DNA of 64,000 nucleotides from Ehretia macrophylla (taxonomy: Eukaryota > Streptophyta > Magnoliopsida > Boraginales > Ehretiaceae): assembly GCA_037974665.1 (NCBI GenBank), contig CM075767.1, positions 18,182,840 to 18,246,839 of the forward strand, written 5' to 3'. The notes beneath the pieces were generated by a model. That model searched no databases. It saw only the letters and a program-made list of their open reading frames with translations, and was not told the DNA's origin. Made by a program: the position numbers and the translations under genes. This document shows positions 45,594-57,854 of this stretch, piece by piece (the stretch's first letter is position 1; every line of letters begins with the position of its first letter).

Positions 45594-47217
45594 CGGGCCC
45601 CTGTGAATTGATTTTCACATGCATTCTGCTAATTAAGAAAAATAATAAAAAAAAATACGTGAAACTCAAAAGTTAGGAAAAGCATCCCGTCGGTTAGAAT
45701 GAGCAATAGTAAGATCTTATTGTTGAAAACTCAACTCATATCCGAACAGGTCCAGATTTGAAACACTTCGCAACTGACCTGCTGCAACAAAAAAAAAAAA
45801 AAGTGACTCAACTTCTCAGCTAGGGGCCTGTGCCTTCGATTCTATCTTATTATATTTCATTTTTATAGGGCTGTGTACTCTGGCCTGCCCATTTGTAGTG
45901 TTTTCACTTGATTAATGTTACAACTTACATCATCTTTCTAGAACACCCCCCACCCCACGCCAAAAAAAAAAAAGAAAAAAGGAAAAAAAGAAAACAAAAT
46001 AATGAAGTATATGGGTATCGTGGCTAAAGCAGAATATGAGAGGTTTGAGGACTACAGTTTTTTTTTTTTTTTTTTTTTTGCTAGATAAGTAAGAGTAGAT
46101 ATTATCCATAAAAAAATTACAAGAGAAAAATATATAATGGAGGATCAAGACAAAAAAAACTCGCGACGCAGAGCAAAGCAAGTATACACTCAACGCAGGA
46201 CTATAGTTAATTTACTTCAATGGTAATAGCGTATCAATTATTATAATCTAGAAATATATATAGCATCTCCATAAATGCAATGTTAAATTCCTTATAATAC
46301 CGTTTAGGATCCATTGAGCTCGCTGCTCGCCATACTTGTCGTTCAGGGCGTCATATTAAATGCACTATGTTTCTATGGGTATCTTTTCTAGGTAGGCATA
46401 GAATAATAATGCAATAATTGTCCAAGACAACATGTTACGTGGGATTCCAATGATTGCGTAGAGTGGACAGTGGTGGTAATAACTTGTTATATCTTAATTT
46501 ATCAAGTTCAAATTTTTGTATCTCAACATAAATATTATTTTTTTGTTAAAAAAAAATATAAATATTATTTCATATTTAACTAAGAGTATGAGTTTAAACG
46601 AATCAAAACATTATAAAATTTATGGTATTATATGATTCTTCAAAAATAATGCTACCTCTCTCCATGAACCTTTTGCATTTCTGTCCCCTTTCTTTTCTTT
46701 TTTTTTTTATCATGCATTTCTGTCCCATTCACCAACCAAACCTTTGACCCAAAAACAATAATTAAAAAAAAAAAAAATTAACCAGACCAGCAAAAGGGAT
46801 ATACGTATCCCACCCGAACCAACTAAAGGATGGAAATGCTCCGAAAATTGTCTAGATTAGTGGAAGTCTTTTTGGGAGAATCTCCTACCGGGGTGGAGTG
46901 GAGTCTTTTGCCGATTTGTGAACAAAATTTAAAGATTATAAATTATTAATATAATTATAAAAAAATAAATTTTTACTTCTACTCAGTCAAAAGTGGTGGG
47001 TGAGAAGTGGGTCTACATTCGCCCCAGCAAGAGCCTGACTTTTCAGACTCTCCATTGTTTTCAACGGAAGTAATAAAAAAACAGACCACAAAAACCACCA
47101 ATGATCCTTTATTCTTGTTGGCCAAGAAAAATAAGATTATTTAGCCTTTGTGCTTTAAACTAGAGTCTGCAACCAGCTACAAAATCCTTTTAACATTGTG
47201 TTTTTTCGTAAGAGAAA
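45594..47217. other. Intergenic region upstream of the aldo-keto reductase gene
   Basis: No open frame of note. Long homopolymers: A-rich at about 45788-45802 and 45961-45990, T-rich at 46051-46079. The last ~400 bp are the presumed promoter and 5' UTR of the gene. No convincing TATA box was seen; the sequence immediately before the ATG (gtaagagaaaATGG) has A at -3 and G at +4. Confidence 0.4.
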
Positions 47218-49694
47218 ATGGATAGAGGGCAAGTCCCAGAAGTGGTGCTCAATTCAGGCCATAAAATGCCACTGGTAGGATTAGGCACTGCAGCTAATCC
47301 TCTTCCACCACCTGATCAATTAATGTCAATTTTTATTGATGCCATGGAGATTGGATATCGTCACTTTGACACAGCCAAAATCTATGGCTCGGAGGAAGGT
47401 CTTGGTCGAGCTGAGGCCGAAGCTCTAGCTCGCGGCTTGATAAAGAACCCGAATGAAGTTTTCATCACCTCCAAGTTATGGTGCACTGATGCCCACCACG
47501 ACCTTGTCTTGCCGGCCCTTAATGAAACACTTCGGTAATTCTTTCCGGAAAGATATTGGGTCCAGTCAGCTGAACCATACAGTACTCACAACTCATCTAC
47601 TAGTGTGTGAGTATTGGACTCAAACGGTTAGCAAGACCCAATAATTTTCCGTTCTTTTAAGCCTTTACATGTTTACATTTTCTATTGGTCCTTATATATG
47701 AAGCCTAATTAAATTTGTGTCGTTCGTTAAACTTACAAAACGCTTATTCAATATAAGAGGTTTATGTTGATATATATGCAAATTTTGTTTTATAGAGAAC
47801 CTAGATCACTTTGTAGGCAATAATTAAAGGGTAAATTAACGACCTTTCCCTTTCTTCCTTCTCGACTCTATTCCTCCCCATTCCTCTCCCGGTTTGTCAA
47901 TGACCATTGTTTAGGTAAATATATATGTGAAGAAGAATCTAGCACAATTCATTGATAAATTCAAGTGGTAGACAAAGTTTGGTGGTAGACGTAGGCAACT
48001 AATTAAGTTTGTGGAATGCTCTAAGGACCACTATAAATAGAAGCGTTAGCTAGCCATTTTGTAGCAAGCAAAGTTGTAATACAAAAATTGTTCTTTCGAA
48101 ATCTCCTCATCTATTTCCTAAATATCTACTCTACAATTTAAGTCTCTCTTGCTATTATTTGGTCAATCTAGAAGTAAAGTAATCAGAGAGCTTTTGAGGG
48201 GGAAAAAAGCCGATCTCATTTGTGAAGAATTTTAACTTTAAAAAAATGCACATTTATAAAATCTTATTTTAACTTTAAAAAAAAACAATTTTCTATGAAT
48301 ATGTGTTAAAATGGATACATTTTTTATTTGGTCGATATTAATTGAAATTGATGTGAATAGATACATAATGAGTTTGCTTATTTCTCATTTTGTAGGAAGT
48401 TGGGTTTAAGTTATGTGGACCTTTATCTAATACATTGGCCAGTAAGGATAAAGCATGGAGTTGAAAATTTTACAAAAGATGACATCCTCCCTTTTGATAT
48501 AAAAGGGACATGGGAGGCTATGGAAAGTTGTTGCAAATTGGGTTTAGCAAAGTCTGTCGGTGTAAGCAACTTTAGTTGCGCCAAACTTTCACATCTCCTT
48601 GAACATGCCACCATACCACCTGCAGTCAACCAGGTATTTTTAACTGAAAATTCTTAGAACAACCCGAGCTGACAATTAGCACTAAATAAATAGGGTGAGT
48701 TCCACATATTGTAGGACCTAATTATATGTAAATGGGTTGATGATCAGCTTGAGCCGACTAAAGAAGTTTTTATTTTTAATCTCTGATTATATGGACCATT
48801 TGCAAAAAAAAACCAGAGCCAACCAAATAAAGATATCAAAACTAGTGCGGTCATCACTTTTAAAGAATGTTGCAAATTTTGATAATCGATTTCCAGACCT
48901 CTCACACCTAAAGTGAGGATCGTACCATTAGACCAAATGCCTACTAGTTAGGTTTTTAGTATGTTTATGGTGTCCTTTGAATCTTATTTTACATCGTAAA
49001 AAGTTTTATACAGGTCGAGATGCATGTTGCATGGCGACAACAAAAATTGCTACAGTTTTGCAAAGAGAAAGGAATTCATCTTAGTGCATGGTCTCCTCTA
49101 GCAGCGAACGGTGCTTCCTGGGGTTCCCTCGCAGTTGTGGAGAGTCCTGTTCTTAAAGCCATTGCAGCTAGCAAACAAAAGACTGTGGCACAGGTTTGTC
49201 TTCAAATTCTTGTTCATTGTTATACATATATATTACTAATTAAACGAATAATTAATGAACTTCCGAAAGGTAGTTGATTGATGTTAATCAAGTACCTGAG
49301 AGCGAAATTATTGAAGAATGAGTTGGGGTGGTATTTTTTAAAAATATGTGTATTTTTAAAGTATTTTTAAGCTAAAAAATCGTTTTAGGCCCCGTTAAAA
49401 AAAGTATTAAATTGTATAATTCAACTTCCACTGAACATAAATCATGCCGTGACTCAGGTTGCACTCAGATGGGTGTTTCAGCGGGGAGCTAGCGTTATTG
49501 TGAAGAGCTTCAATAAGGAAAGGATGAAACAGAACCTTCAAATATTTGATTGGGAACTTACTGACGATGAATTGGGTCAAATTGAAAAAATCACTCAAAA
49601 ACAGGGCGTTACAGGAGATTGGTGTGTTCATCCCAACGGCCCATACAAATCATTGGAGGATCTTTGGGATGGAGAGACCAATGAAAATTCTTAA
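47218..49694 (+). CDS. Aldo-keto reductase (AKR4-like), four exons, 323 aa
   Basis: Predicted NADPH-dependent cytosolic oxidoreductase of the aldo-keto reductase family, closest in appearance to plant AKR4 members (chalcone reductase, codeinone reductase and methylecgonone reductase types). The exact substrate cannot be told. Exons: 47218-47534, 48396-48633, 49014-49193, 49458-49694; all introns are GT-AG and the joined frame is open to TAA at 49692. The catalytic tetrad is complete: Asp51 in '[11 protein letters not shown]', Tyr56 in the same block, Lys86 in 'TSKLW', His119 in 'YLIHWPV'. The family motif '[10 protein letters not shown]' is present, and the cofactor-binding region contains '[20 protein letters not shown]'. 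Length is normal for the family (about 310-330). Only a slight oddity: 'VEMHVAWRQ' where many relatives have Pro after His. The gene appears functional. Confidence 0.9.
47535..48395 (+). other. Intron 1 of the aldo-keto reductase gene, with LTR-like segment
   Basis: 861 bp, donor gtaatt, acceptor ttttgtag. From about 47950 to 48200 it holds 'gaccactataaatagaag' followed by 'gtagcaagcaaagttg' and a T-rich end, which resembles the TATA box and start of R in a small copia or TRIM LTR. No boundaries could be set. Confidence 0.4.
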
Positions 49695-50151
49695 GTTTTG
49701 ATAAGCACTCGAAAACTTTGTATTGAAGGAATCTTGTGTTTATATACGAGCTTTGTTAAATATTATTTTTTTTTCTTATTCTCTATTTCTTACCTCCTAC
49801 ATGTATGAATAGGTGGCATATTAAATAAGTTGTTTAAAAAAAATTCTCTTCTTTTAGCATAGCGAGTAAACATATACAGATTAATTTGATATTAAAAAAT
49901 TAAAAAAACAGATTATTTCTGGCAATGCTCTTCTCTATAATAAGGATGTTTTCAGGGATGCTTTCGACTGGGACAAAGGGCATCCATGAAAACTCCCAAA
50001 AAATTCCCGGATTTTGATAACTATCTTGTAATTTTGATATATTTGTACTTTATTGTTTGCCCCAAAGCGTTTTAAGGTTTACTTATTCTTTAACTAATAT
50101 ATAGTAGCATCCACCTTGGTGCCTATATTTAGAACCCGGATTTGCCTCTAA
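49695..50151. other. 3' flank of the aldo-keto reductase gene
   Basis: Presumed 3' UTR and intergenic sequence. AATAAA is not seen; near variants such as 'ttaaatatta' occur at about 49758. Nothing else recognised. Confidence 0.35.
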
Positions 50152-50544
50152 CTCCTTGTTTGGATTGCACATGGGAAAGGAAAGGAAAGTAGGGCAGAGG
50201 AAGAAAAATAAAGGAAAAAAATGAAAAGAAGTCTCTTATTTGGATTGCAAAAAAGTAATAAGGGAAAGGAAATGATAGATATTTATAATTTTTTGTTTGG
50301 ATTGGAGAAGTAAAGGAAATGAAAGAATAATTTTAGATGAAAAATTACCTTACTATCCTTCTTGAAAGATAAGTATAGAAATGGTTAAGGATAAATTAGT
50401 CATTTTATATAATTTGCTTTCCTTTCCCTCTATTTTATCCCAAATTAGAAAGATTGTAAAATCTTTCTCATTAAAGAAAATGGAGGGATTTTAGAATCCC
50501 TCTAAATTATTTAATAAATCTCAAAATGCAATCCAAACAAGGGG
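50152..50544. mobile_element. hAT-type MITE (393 bp)
   Basis: Terminal inverted repeats of 18 bp, CTCCTTGTTTGGATTGCA on the left and CCCCTTGTTTGGATTGCA (read from the right end), with one mismatch. The flanks 'gcctctaa' (50144-50151) and 'gcctttaa' (50545-50552) form an 8-bp duplication with one mismatch, the length made by hAT transposases. The interior is A/G-rich with 'ttggattg' repeats and has no coding capacity. Confidence 0.75.
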
Positions 50545-51600
50545 GCCTTTAAATATGTCCTCTTTAACTTTTTATATAGGTATACAATAGGGGGTGAGGA
50601 GAGACCTCAAGTAGATCATGACCAATGGCGAACTAAGGCACCAAAACTCAGGGTGTGTACTCGTATAATGAGAGAAGTTAGAATTTATCCTCATTTAACA
50701 AAAGTATCAAATATCATGACTTCACTTAATCTACGAGTGGAGACCTCAAACTTACTCGGGATCCATTCGACAAAAGTCGTATGGGTGAAAGAGAGAGCCT
50801 TCTTCCTTAATCGGGGTCGGAAAATATGCGGTGTCAGTTTTTATACCATTATATAGAAAATGACCATCGAAATATTCCTTATCATATGCAGAAGACATTT
50901 ACTCCTAGACTCATGAATAATTACGTAAGGTGGGTTTCTACAAATGGGTGTGACAAGCTAATCCACATGGCTGGGCATCTTATTGTCACAGCCTTACAAA
51001 GATTCACATTTATTGGGTTCACCATGCTGCTCAATCTTAGTAATGTCAAGTTTATGGCCGACGCAAATTCTCGGTGATAAGGGAAGAAATATCGATCTTG
51101 AGCTAAAAGATAAACTTGCTCAGTAACACGTGTCAAACTAAGAGGGCAGGTCGGGTCTCCCATGCGGAGCTCGACCTTCAGACCTTAACCCAACGATATC
51201 CCATGAGACTCAATCTGATGTTGTCCTAAATTATATCTCGACCTGATATCGTCCCAAATGAGGTCGAAATATTCTAATAGAATGACAGCTTATCCTCAAA
51301 ATCTCGGAGATGTCAGATTTTCTCTTATCCAAATGTATTAAAGGACCAACACACTCTTTAGGGAAAATACCTAATTCATTCTAGCGAAATTGAATACTCT
51401 TCTCCTTCTTCATAAAGCACCCTACTAACTTAGGTATCGGAGTGCTTACGCATAACACCACCTCTGCAGTTCTTTTTTATCTTCTAGGTTTGAGAAGCTA
51501 TTTTCAAGCTACTTTCCAAATCCAGTTTCTTACCTTAACACTCGGCCATGGCTAGATGTTACGCCACAACTCCACTCTCAATAATCACCACTACTTTACT
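50545..51600. other. Unclassified repeat-like stretch, possibly an LTR remnant
   Basis: The part 51090-51560 ('aggtcgggtctccc', 'tatctcgacctgatatcg', 'aggtatcggagtgc') reads like the U3-R-U5 of a Tat-type or other gypsy LTR, but no TG...CA borders or partner copy were found. Short frames at 50653-51163 overlap on both strands and are not supported. Confidence 0.25.
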
Positions 51601-53119
51601 CCATACACTACACATATTTCTAACAATAATAGTTTATAAATATATTTTGTGAGAATTAATATTTACAAATAAATTCTCTTAGGAACTATAAAATAATATT
51701 AAGTCATTTATCTGATTTGTAAATAAATTCATTATAGATATTCTTTTCCTTTCCCTATATCTTGGAGCTCTACTTTTAGAACTTTGACATGCATATGTGT
51801 TCCATTCAATTTTAAAATTAAACTTAGATAATTAGTATGGATGAATAGACAATACGAATAAATAATTTGTGATTTTAGATGACTAAGTATATTAAAATTA
51901 CTTGAAAATAAAAATGAATAAATAAATAACTTATAATTTGGATATCTAATTTGAAAAAAAAAATTGGATTAAGAATATGAAAAAAAATCCGTCGTGCAGA
52001 AGCTCTTAGGAATTTTCTCTAACCTACTAGTTAAGCCAAACATGCTTTGGTAAAATATAGTTTGTACCCTAAATTGTCATTCGACCTTCTTATGCTTCCT
52101 TCTTTTTTCCTTTTCATTCTATGCATGGTTTTGGTGCTATTTTTTCCATAGGAAGAAGTGTCTGGCCGTCCATTTGAGTAGTTATGGCAATATGAGAAAT
52201 TTTATGCATGTTGAGAATATTTAACCTTGGCACTAGCTAAATGATATCTTTATTGATTAATTTTAAGGCTAAGCATAACTCGCTACTAAATTGAAGTTGT
52301 ATCTACTCGATAAGGTCAATTTTGAACTTTAATGACATGTTACATAGGTGGCACGATATCAGAAAAGATTAATTTTGACGGAACACTAACTAAGTTAAGT
52401 ACAACAATGTCCAAGCTCAAGATAAGGTATGTCATTCTTATCATGTAAATACACTCAGTAAATATGCATCAAACATAACAAAAGAAGACAACAATTAGGT
52501 TTTATTATAGCCACGCAGCTTAATATCTAAATTTTTTAAAACATTAAGTAGCCAAAAAGTCTTAGCTGGTTTCGATTCATGCAACTTACTCTAGGTAACC
52601 TTGATTGAATCAGTGTATGTATTGGGATGTATCTCTACATTCGAGAATTTACCAAAGGGTGATCGAACTCCGCTAATTGAATTTTCATATCATCAGAAAA
52701 AAAAAGCCCTAGTTGGGGTCTCTAAAGCGCCTAATTAATCTCTTTGTTTCACATGTTAGACCATGTGTTGAACAAAATTAGTGTATCCGCATCACACTTT
52801 GAAAATTAACTATGATACAATTTTTCTTCCAAGCTTGCGGTAACATCTGTTGACTCTGTCATAAAGCATCGAGGGGGTTAATTAAGAAAACAAATCTTCT
52901 CATAGGCTAGATCTTTGGGCCTACTCTTACATTTTATTTCTCTCTCACTTCAGGTTCACATATCTTGACACGTGTTAACTCAAAATTAAGACAGAGCTAA
53001 TCAGTAGTCAAAATTTTCCATCATCTCAACATGAGATGATCTAACCAATGAAAGAATTCATTCTCGTTAATTGATAGTCATGGTTATGATTATTGCAGTG
53101 GAATTTGTGTGGGTTGTTA
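51601..53119. other. AT-rich intergenic stretch
   Basis: 1.5 kb without an open frame or repeat that I can define. A short hairpin (catctcaacatgagatg) lies near 53022. The stretch ends with the TTA target duplication of the Harbinger element. Confidence 0.4.
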
Positions 53120-53829
53120 AAGCATCCTCAATGGGAGGCTGTAAACTGCAATTATTATACAAAATAGAGACCTTGGGGAAAAAAAATTCATACAATGGAG
53201 GTCTCTAAAATATTTTTACAGCCCAGGCTCTAGAAAATAGAGATTTTAATCCAAAAAAGTAGAGAGTCTCTAAATTCATCAACAAATTTGTTGATGAATA
53301 TAAAGACTCCAAATAGAGACAAACGAGTCTCTATTTTTTTTCCCCAGAAAGTACATCCAGATCTGATTTTAAAAAAAAATTTAACTTTTCAATAGAGCCG
53401 TTGAGATATATCAGATCTGACGATCTGACATCTTCAGATCATTAGATTGGATTTTTTAAAAAAAATTAAAAGAGTCGTCGATGGTCTGATTCCCTATATA
53501 TGCAACCAATCAGACCATCAATGACATACAAAAAAAAAAAAGCAATAGATTTGAAAAAAAATTAAGCAACAAATATAATAATAAAAAAAAACTTTTCCAT
53601 GTGAAACATTCTACTATGGCTGACGGGAAATGAGTGGGGTGGGGAAAGGGGTGACGGGAGAGGAGAAGGTAGGGGAGGGGTGATAGGAGAGTTGGGTGTG
53701 AGGGAATGATTAGGTGTGGTCTAGGGTTGAGGGAATGGGGAAGGGGATGGCGGCGGCATAAATGGAATGGGTTGGTGGGGGGATGAGGGGTTGGGTTTTA
53801 TATAAAGATTTTATTTTTGTTTATTTTTT

Positions 53830-54310
53830 ATGATTTTATTTTTAATTTATTTTTTATGAATTTTTTTTAATTTATATAATACTCAATTTTAACTTTGTAA
53901 TTATATTTTTAATGCTTAAGTTTACTTTATTTTTTAATGCTCAATTATAACTTTATTTTTTAATGTTTAATTTAACTTTATTTTTTTAATGCTTAATTTT
54001 AAGTTTGTAATTATTTTTTTAACACTCAATTATAACTTTATTTTTAATGTTTAATTTAACTTTATTTTTTAATGCTTAATTTTAAATTTATAATTATTTT
54101 TTTAACACTCAATTATAACTTTATTTTTTAATGCTTAATTTTAAATTTATAATTATTTTTTTAACACTCAATTATAACTTTATTTTTTAATGTTTAATTT
54201 AACTTTATTTTTTAATTCTTTATTTTAACTTTGTAATTATTTTTTCAGGTTTTAATTATAACTTTATTTTTTATGTTTAATTTAACTTTATTTTTATTTA
54301 TCTGTAATTA
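53830..54310. repeat. AT-rich tandem repeats inside the Harbinger element
   Basis: Alternating phrases 'aatgcttaattttaa', 'aacactcaattataacttta' and 'aatgtttaatttaacttta' recur with units of about 60-82 bp (for example aacactcaa at 54021, 54103 and 54163). They lie between the left end and ORF1, possibly in its first intron or leader. Confidence 0.6.
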
Positions 54311-54334
54311 CTAACTATCGATTTTTTTTAGGAT

Positions 54335-55253
54335 ATGGAGAATTGTGAAGGAGGTTCAAGGGGTCGCAATTTTAGATATATCTTTGTTTCGCGCTTACAT
54401 TGCTATAAGTGAAGATCCACTAGGCCGAAATCAAACATTGGCGACAATTTAGAATCGTATTGCTGAAAAATTTGAAGAATTTCACCCCGTGTCAATCCAC
54501 TTGAAAAGAGGACATCAAAGAGTTTTAAGTCCCGATTGACTTCGATCAACCAAAAGTGCATAAAATTTACGGAGTGTATTGCTCAAATCAATATGAGACC
54601 GAGGAGTGGAGCAAAAGCCGCTGACATCGTTCGTTTTTTTCACATAATATTAGTTAGTGACATTCATTTGTATATATTTAATAATTAACAATTACTAATA
54701 ATATTCTTTTTGTTTTATAGATAGATGACTAAAGATGCTTATACTCTGCTGCCGATAAAAATTTCAACCTCGATCATTGTTGGACAATATTACAGCACGG
54801 TAAATAGTGGAGGAAAATTATCGAAGTTGAATTCTCCCATAATGCATCGATGACTGACACAAATGCGAGTATGACATAGTTTGAGACTCCTATTTCTCTC
54901 GAAAATGATGATCCGGATGAGTCGGTGCCCGAGACCCCAACCATACCCTCGTCCTCAAGGCCGATCGAAAACTTGAAGGCCAAAAAACTTAAAAAAGCAA
55001 GGACATTGCAAGGGATATTGTGGAGCAAGACAAAAATATGAAGAAAATGATTAAGGATTACAAAAAGAGTTTTGAAACTTTTACAGATTTCAATATTATG
55101 GCGACAAAGACCTCCACCATCGAAACTCTAGCTAGAAGGACATGGATGATCAAGCAACAAACAACAATTATTGCAAAAAGGGCCTACCATTCGATAAACT
55201 TTGAAGATGATGTATATCGTCCTGACATGTCCGATGAGCCCAATATGCCTTAA
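54335..55253 (+). pseudogene. Harbinger ORF1 (Myb/trihelix-like with NAM-associated C-terminus)
   Basis: Related in content to the DNA-binding ORF1 proteins of plant Harbinger elements. Visible: 'SEDPLGRNQTLATI' near 54415, 'FTECIAQINMRPRSGAKAAD' near 54570, 'FNLDHCWTILQHG' near 54760, and the C-terminal 'PIGRKLEG' region in broken frames. The last 77 codons (55020-55253) are open and helical. A likely intron spans about 54650-54720 (gttagtgac ... ttttatag). Stops at about 54451 and 54538 and several frame changes. ORF1 would help the transposase bind DNA in the nucleus. The start at ATG 54335 is uncertain. Confidence 0.6.
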
Positions 55254-55510
55254 GCTGCCCAAAAATCGTATTTGTATTTATAGTATTTAATTCATTTCCT
55301 TGTTTCAATGTCATGTTTTAATTAATGAGTTGGTCTCAATGTTTTACTTCATTTACTTGTTTGTTTGATTAATTATAGAAAAAAGGTCCTACTGTTTGAC
55401 AATTAGGTCGTCAGAAATACAACAAACAAAGATGAAACATATTTTAATATTAAAAAGATCCGCATACAAAATATTAACAATTAAATGTCTTCTTAATACA
55501 GTCCAAGCAA

Positions 55511-56832
55511 TTACATATTGATATTTTCGGTACGATATTCATTCCAAACGTGTTGAACAAGATCATTTCGGAGCATATAGTAAGCAACTTCGTCTCTTAT
55601 TTGAGCACCATTGTTTAGATATTTAGTAATAGTTAATGGGTCTCGATTTAGTTCAACATGGGGCTTTTCCACATGATAACGTGATGGATTGTCATCGAAA
55701 TCATCGTCCTCTTCCTCCCGGTTGTCTTCCACTATCATATTATGAAGAGTTATGGAAGGCTTCATAATCTCCTTCTCATGCCGAAAACGACATGACCTTT
55801 TGATGATTTCAAATCGACCCTGAAGGATTGCAAAGGCCCTTTTGACATCCTTACGGTATGCGTGTTGAAGTTGATTAAATATCATCTTATCCCTATCTTG
55901 TGCCGTAGGATATGCCTAAACAATGGTGGACCAATGAGTATATATATCATCAGCAAGATAATATCTTGCTTGTATTGTCTACCGTTGAGTGTATATCGAA
56001 TGCGTGGAGCTTTACCTTCAAGAACATCCAAAAAAACAAGTGAATTATATAATACACTGAGATCGTTACGCGCACCTAGTGTTCCGAAGAATGAATGCCA
56101 TATCCAAGCTTCGTATGACGCAACTGCTTCAAATATTATGGTTGGTCGACCATAGTGTCCAGCATATGTTCCAACCCACGTGGTTGGACAATTTTTCCAT
56201 TCCCAATGCCTACAGTCCAAGCTACCTAGCATTCCAGGAAAGCCATGTTGGTCAGCTTTGTTGAGAAGCCTAACTAGGTCTGCATTGTTGGGACGACATA
56301 GATACTCGTTGCCATATAGTGCGTTGATAGCACGACAAAATTTTTTCATCGACTTCAAAGGTGTAGTCTCTGCAATTTTCAAATAATCATCATTTGTATC
56401 TGCAGGCTTTTCGTACGCAAGCATACGAAGCGCTGCTATCATCTTGACATACGGTGACAACCCTTGCTTTCCAACTACATCTGGTTTCTATTTAAAGTAA
56501 TTGTCATACTTCACGATATCTCCTATAATTTTGAGAAACAATTCGCGTCTCATGCGAAACCGTCTTTTGAATTTAGAAGCAGGATACAGAGGACGATCAA
56601 CAAAATAATCATTCATAAGCCTATTATAGGCACCTACCCCATCTCTTTCGATCGATTGTCGATGTGAAGATGTGTTTCCATGTTCCTCCGTACTCAACTG
56701 ATGTGCAATATGCATCATAGATTGATATTGTCCGTACATCATCATCATCATCGTGTGCCCATGGATTTTGTTACCGGCGTGGCCATGGATGCCGTCATTG
56801 GCTGGAGAGGAATCGACTCCTTGTTGGGACAT
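55511..56832 (-). pseudogene. Harbinger transposase (DDE_Tnp_4 / ALP1-HARBI1 type)
   Basis: Minus strand from ATG 56832 to 55511, about 440 codons, close to the usual length of plant transposon nuclease proteins. It starts 'MSQQGVDSSPANDG', contains 'FRMRRELFLKI', then 'MLGSLDCRHWEWKNCP' with the first catalytic Asp, 'TIIFEAVASYEAWIWHSFFG', 'YNSLVFLDVLEGKAP' around the second, and 'SCRFRHEKEIMKPSITLHN' towards the end. Breaks: TAG in frame at about 56485, one missing base near 55966 (frameshift near the third catalytic residue), and TAG at about 55916. It would cut and rejoin the element ends at TTA/TAA. Few breaks suggest recent loss of function. Confidence 0.8.
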
Positions 56833-57551
56833 TGTAAAGAGAGTGATATAGATTTGAGTATTTGATCATGGTGCTTGTGAAAGGTCTGAGGATGTAATAT
56901 ATAATTTTATGAGTGGATAAGAGATAATAAACGAACAGATGAGATTGAGAGAAGAGAATCCAATCCACTGGCCATTATTCAGATAAGAGATTTTAGTTTA
57001 TGATAGCGAGCGGATGGATGAGATTGACTAAGGAATATCCAATCCAATGTCCCTTATTTGGATAAGAGATTTTAGTTTATGATAGTGAATGGACAGATGA
57101 TATTGACTAAGGAATATCCAATCCAATGACCCTTATTCGGATAAGAGATGTGTGTTTCAGATAAGAAACGAACGGATGATATTGAAAATAAAAAAACACA
57201 ATGTAATCGGATGTAATTAAACGACATCCATGTGGATAAATGCTACTGTTGTCGAAATTAATTTATTTTTTGGTCGAAATGTCTGTAAAAAAAAGTTGCG
57301 AAAATATAAATAACAATTGAAATTAAAAAAAATTAACACATGCAAAAAATAAAACATAATCAAATTAGTATGTAAAATTAAATTAAAGATAATATAGAGA
57401 CTCAAGTAAATAGAGACCCTCACTAGGGATGAATCTTTTTTAGAGACCCAAAATAACACTTGAGTCTTAATTAGAGTCTCTAAAATTGGCTAGGTCTCTA
57501 AATATAGAGACAGAGACCTTGATTTAAAGCCCCCTATTAAGGATGCTCTTA

Positions 57552-57854
57552 TAGTCTAAGTGGTTAGTGTAGAGCTAGTCTTGATAGTTGTGAATGGTGT
57601 CTTGTCAATTCTAAGGTTGGTGGCTTGTTAACAGATGGTAGAAGGGTTTTTCTATCGATTGTTTCAAATTTCTAGTTTTTAGCCCATTGTTTTCGGCTTT
57701 GGGTGTTAGTTTTTAGTTTTTCTTTTTATCCCATGGTTTGTTGAGTTAGTTGATGTTTCTTAGGCATCGGACTTGGGTTGTGTGTCTCAGCTTCTAATCC
57801 CAATGTTTGGTCTTGGAATGTGTTTCACATTTTTTGGGGTCTTTTGTTTGAAAT
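57552..57854. other. Unclassified stretch between the Harbinger element and the hAT-like end
   Basis: T- and G-rich, no open frame or repeat boundary seen. Confidence 0.3.

Larger units (their letters stand above)
53120..57548 (+). mobile_element. PIF/Harbinger DNA transposon, end to end (4.4 kb)
   Basis: Bounded by TTA on both sides (53117-53119 and 57549-57551), the target duplication of PIF/Harbinger. Inverted ends: left AAGCATCCTCAATGGGAGGC, right (minus strand) GAGCATCCTTAATAGGGGGC, continuing in similarity to about base 26 (..TGTAAA / ..TTTAAA). Inside are ORF1 (Myb/trihelix-like, plus strand) and a DDE transposase (minus strand) in convergent order. Many copies of 'tagagac' / 'gtctcta' lie within the first 230 and last 160 bp, likely transposase binding sites. 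Both genes are broken, so it is immobile by itself. Confidence 0.85.

Noticed and set aside
50653-51163. Short frames on both strands after the MITE
   Set aside because: No domain; the region resembles LTR remnant sequence.
53830-54310. CRISPR-like or satellite array
   Set aside because: Units vary in length (60-82 bp), are AT-rich without unique spacers, and sit inside a plant transposon; a simple AT-rich tandem repeat.
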